Shown in pieces: positions 63,310 through 64,000 of a stretch of DNA of 64,000 bases. Location of the stretch: contig NW_020654289.1 in the NCBI RefSeq assembly GCF_003589595.1, forward strand, positions 5,449,590 to 5,513,589, read 5' to 3'. The notes beneath the pieces were generated by a model. It was not told where the DNA came from, made no database searches, and saw nothing but the letters and a program-made list of their open reading frames with translations. This DNA comes from Hyposmocoma kahamanoa (Eukaryota > Arthropoda > Insecta > Lepidoptera > Cosmopterigidae). Numbering within the stretch: the first letter of the stretch is position 1; each line of letters begins with the position of its first letter. The translations under genes and the position numbers were made by a program.

Positions 63310-64000
63310 GAATTTGAAGAAAGCTTTTAATAAGGCCGCCAAGAAGTGCAAAATCGTGTTACGTAGGGCCAAATTCGACCTTGTGCGCCGCATAGGGGTC
63401 AAGCTTGCCTCTTATCCAGCAGGCAGGAGATGTCAAAAAGAGGTACTTGAAACTCTGCGGAATCTAGACGTGATAAAGCTAGCGGGCCAGTTGGAATTCC
63501 AGCAATAGTCCTGCGTAACGGTGCGCCTGAGTTGTCTCCTGTTCTCACACGCCTGTACCGCCTCTCACTTGAGACTGGTATAGTTCCCAGGTCGTGGAAG
63601 CTAGCAAACGTGCAACCTGTGCCAAAAAAGGGAAGCAGAGCTGACCCTGTGAATTATAGACCTATCTCAATCACTTCCATACTCTGCAAGACTATAACGT
63701 GTACTCAACAACCATCTCCTGTCATACCTTGAAGACAACGATCTCCTCAGTGATCGCCAGTACGGATTCCGACGAGGGCGATCTACTGGGGATCTTCTTG
63801 TGTATGCCTGTCACATATGGAGGGAGGCTATAGAAAAGCAAGGCGAAGCACTTGCAGTGTCTTTGGATATTTGTAAAGCTTTTGACAGGCTTACTTAATA
63901 GCCTAATAAGTAAGCTTCCCTCTTATGGGCTTCCCACTGACCTTTGCAATTGGATCTCGGATTTCTTGAGCGAACGTTCGATTCGAGTGGTCTGAGAAGG
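63310..64000 (+). pseudogene. LINE reverse transcriptase relic, open at the right edge
   Basis: KKAFNKAAKKCKIVLRRAKF, then SPVLTRLYRLSLETGIVPRS, WKLANVQPVPKKGSRADPVN, YRPISITSILCK, a shift, DNDLLSDRQYGFRRGRSTGD, and catalytic motif A SLDICKAFD at about 63860-63885, followed by a stop. Motif B onward is outside the window. It is a different family from the 33.7-kb LINE. Confidence 0.85.

Larger units (their letters stand above)
61040..64000 (+). mobile_element. Decayed LINE with nested MITE insertions, open at the right edge
   Basis: A GC-rich 5' zone (61040-61268 and 61487-61800) precedes endonuclease (61880-62560) and RT (63500-64000) relics. It is interrupted by a MITE pair (61270-61486), MITE family N (62570-62731), an AT-rich block (about 62948-63175) and a double hairpin (63235-63307). 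A large part of the endonuclease-RT linker is deleted near 63430. Many frameshifts. Confidence 0.85.

Overview
This is an intron-bearing, AT-rich eukaryotic window. It is most likely from a lepidopteran or closely allied insect. I infer this from the dispersed repeats (tRNA-headed SINEs, the 'aaccgacttcaaaa' and 'cccgcgacttcgtc' families, many LINE relics and hairpin MITEs) and from short exons with GT/AG borders inside long AT-rich introns. No bacterial operon, rRNA gene or CRISPR array is visible.

The clearest host gene lies on the minus strand between about 58.5 and 46.7 kb. It is an RNF126/RNF115 (Iruka)-type E3 ubiquitin ligase that I could rebuild as seven phase-consistent exons: an N-terminal CX2C...CX2C zinc finger, an acidic region, a 56-nt microexon, a conserved linker, a split RING-H2 domain, and a serine-rich tail ending MDIDFD. 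The model gives 338 aa; retention of the last intron would give 263 aa. About 1.0 kb upstream of its start codon, on the plus strand, the first coding exon of an unidentified gene begins (59512). The two genes probably share a bidirectional promoter.

The rest is almost entirely transposable-element debris. 1-2.7 kb: a decayed LINE (gag knuckles, endonuclease, RT). 3.4-16.5 kb: dense SINE-like and MITE copies, a ~320-bp repeat present twice in inverted orientation, and an antisense LINE 3' end. 16.5-20.3 kb: mostly unclassified, with GC-rich patches. 20-33 kb: SINEs, LINE tails, a perfect 27-bp palindrome and a foldback element. 33.7-36.25 kb: a 5'-truncated LINE with an intact 789-codon RT frame and a (TTTGAC)n tail. 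36-45 kb: SINEs, two long repeats and a MITE. 46.6-58.5 kb: the ligase gene with element-loaded introns. 60.7-64 kb: LINE relics broken by MITEs and a small double hairpin.

The main themes are nested insertions, several hairpin MITE families with traceable termini, and at least five near-perfect snap-back palindromes with 2-7 nt loops.
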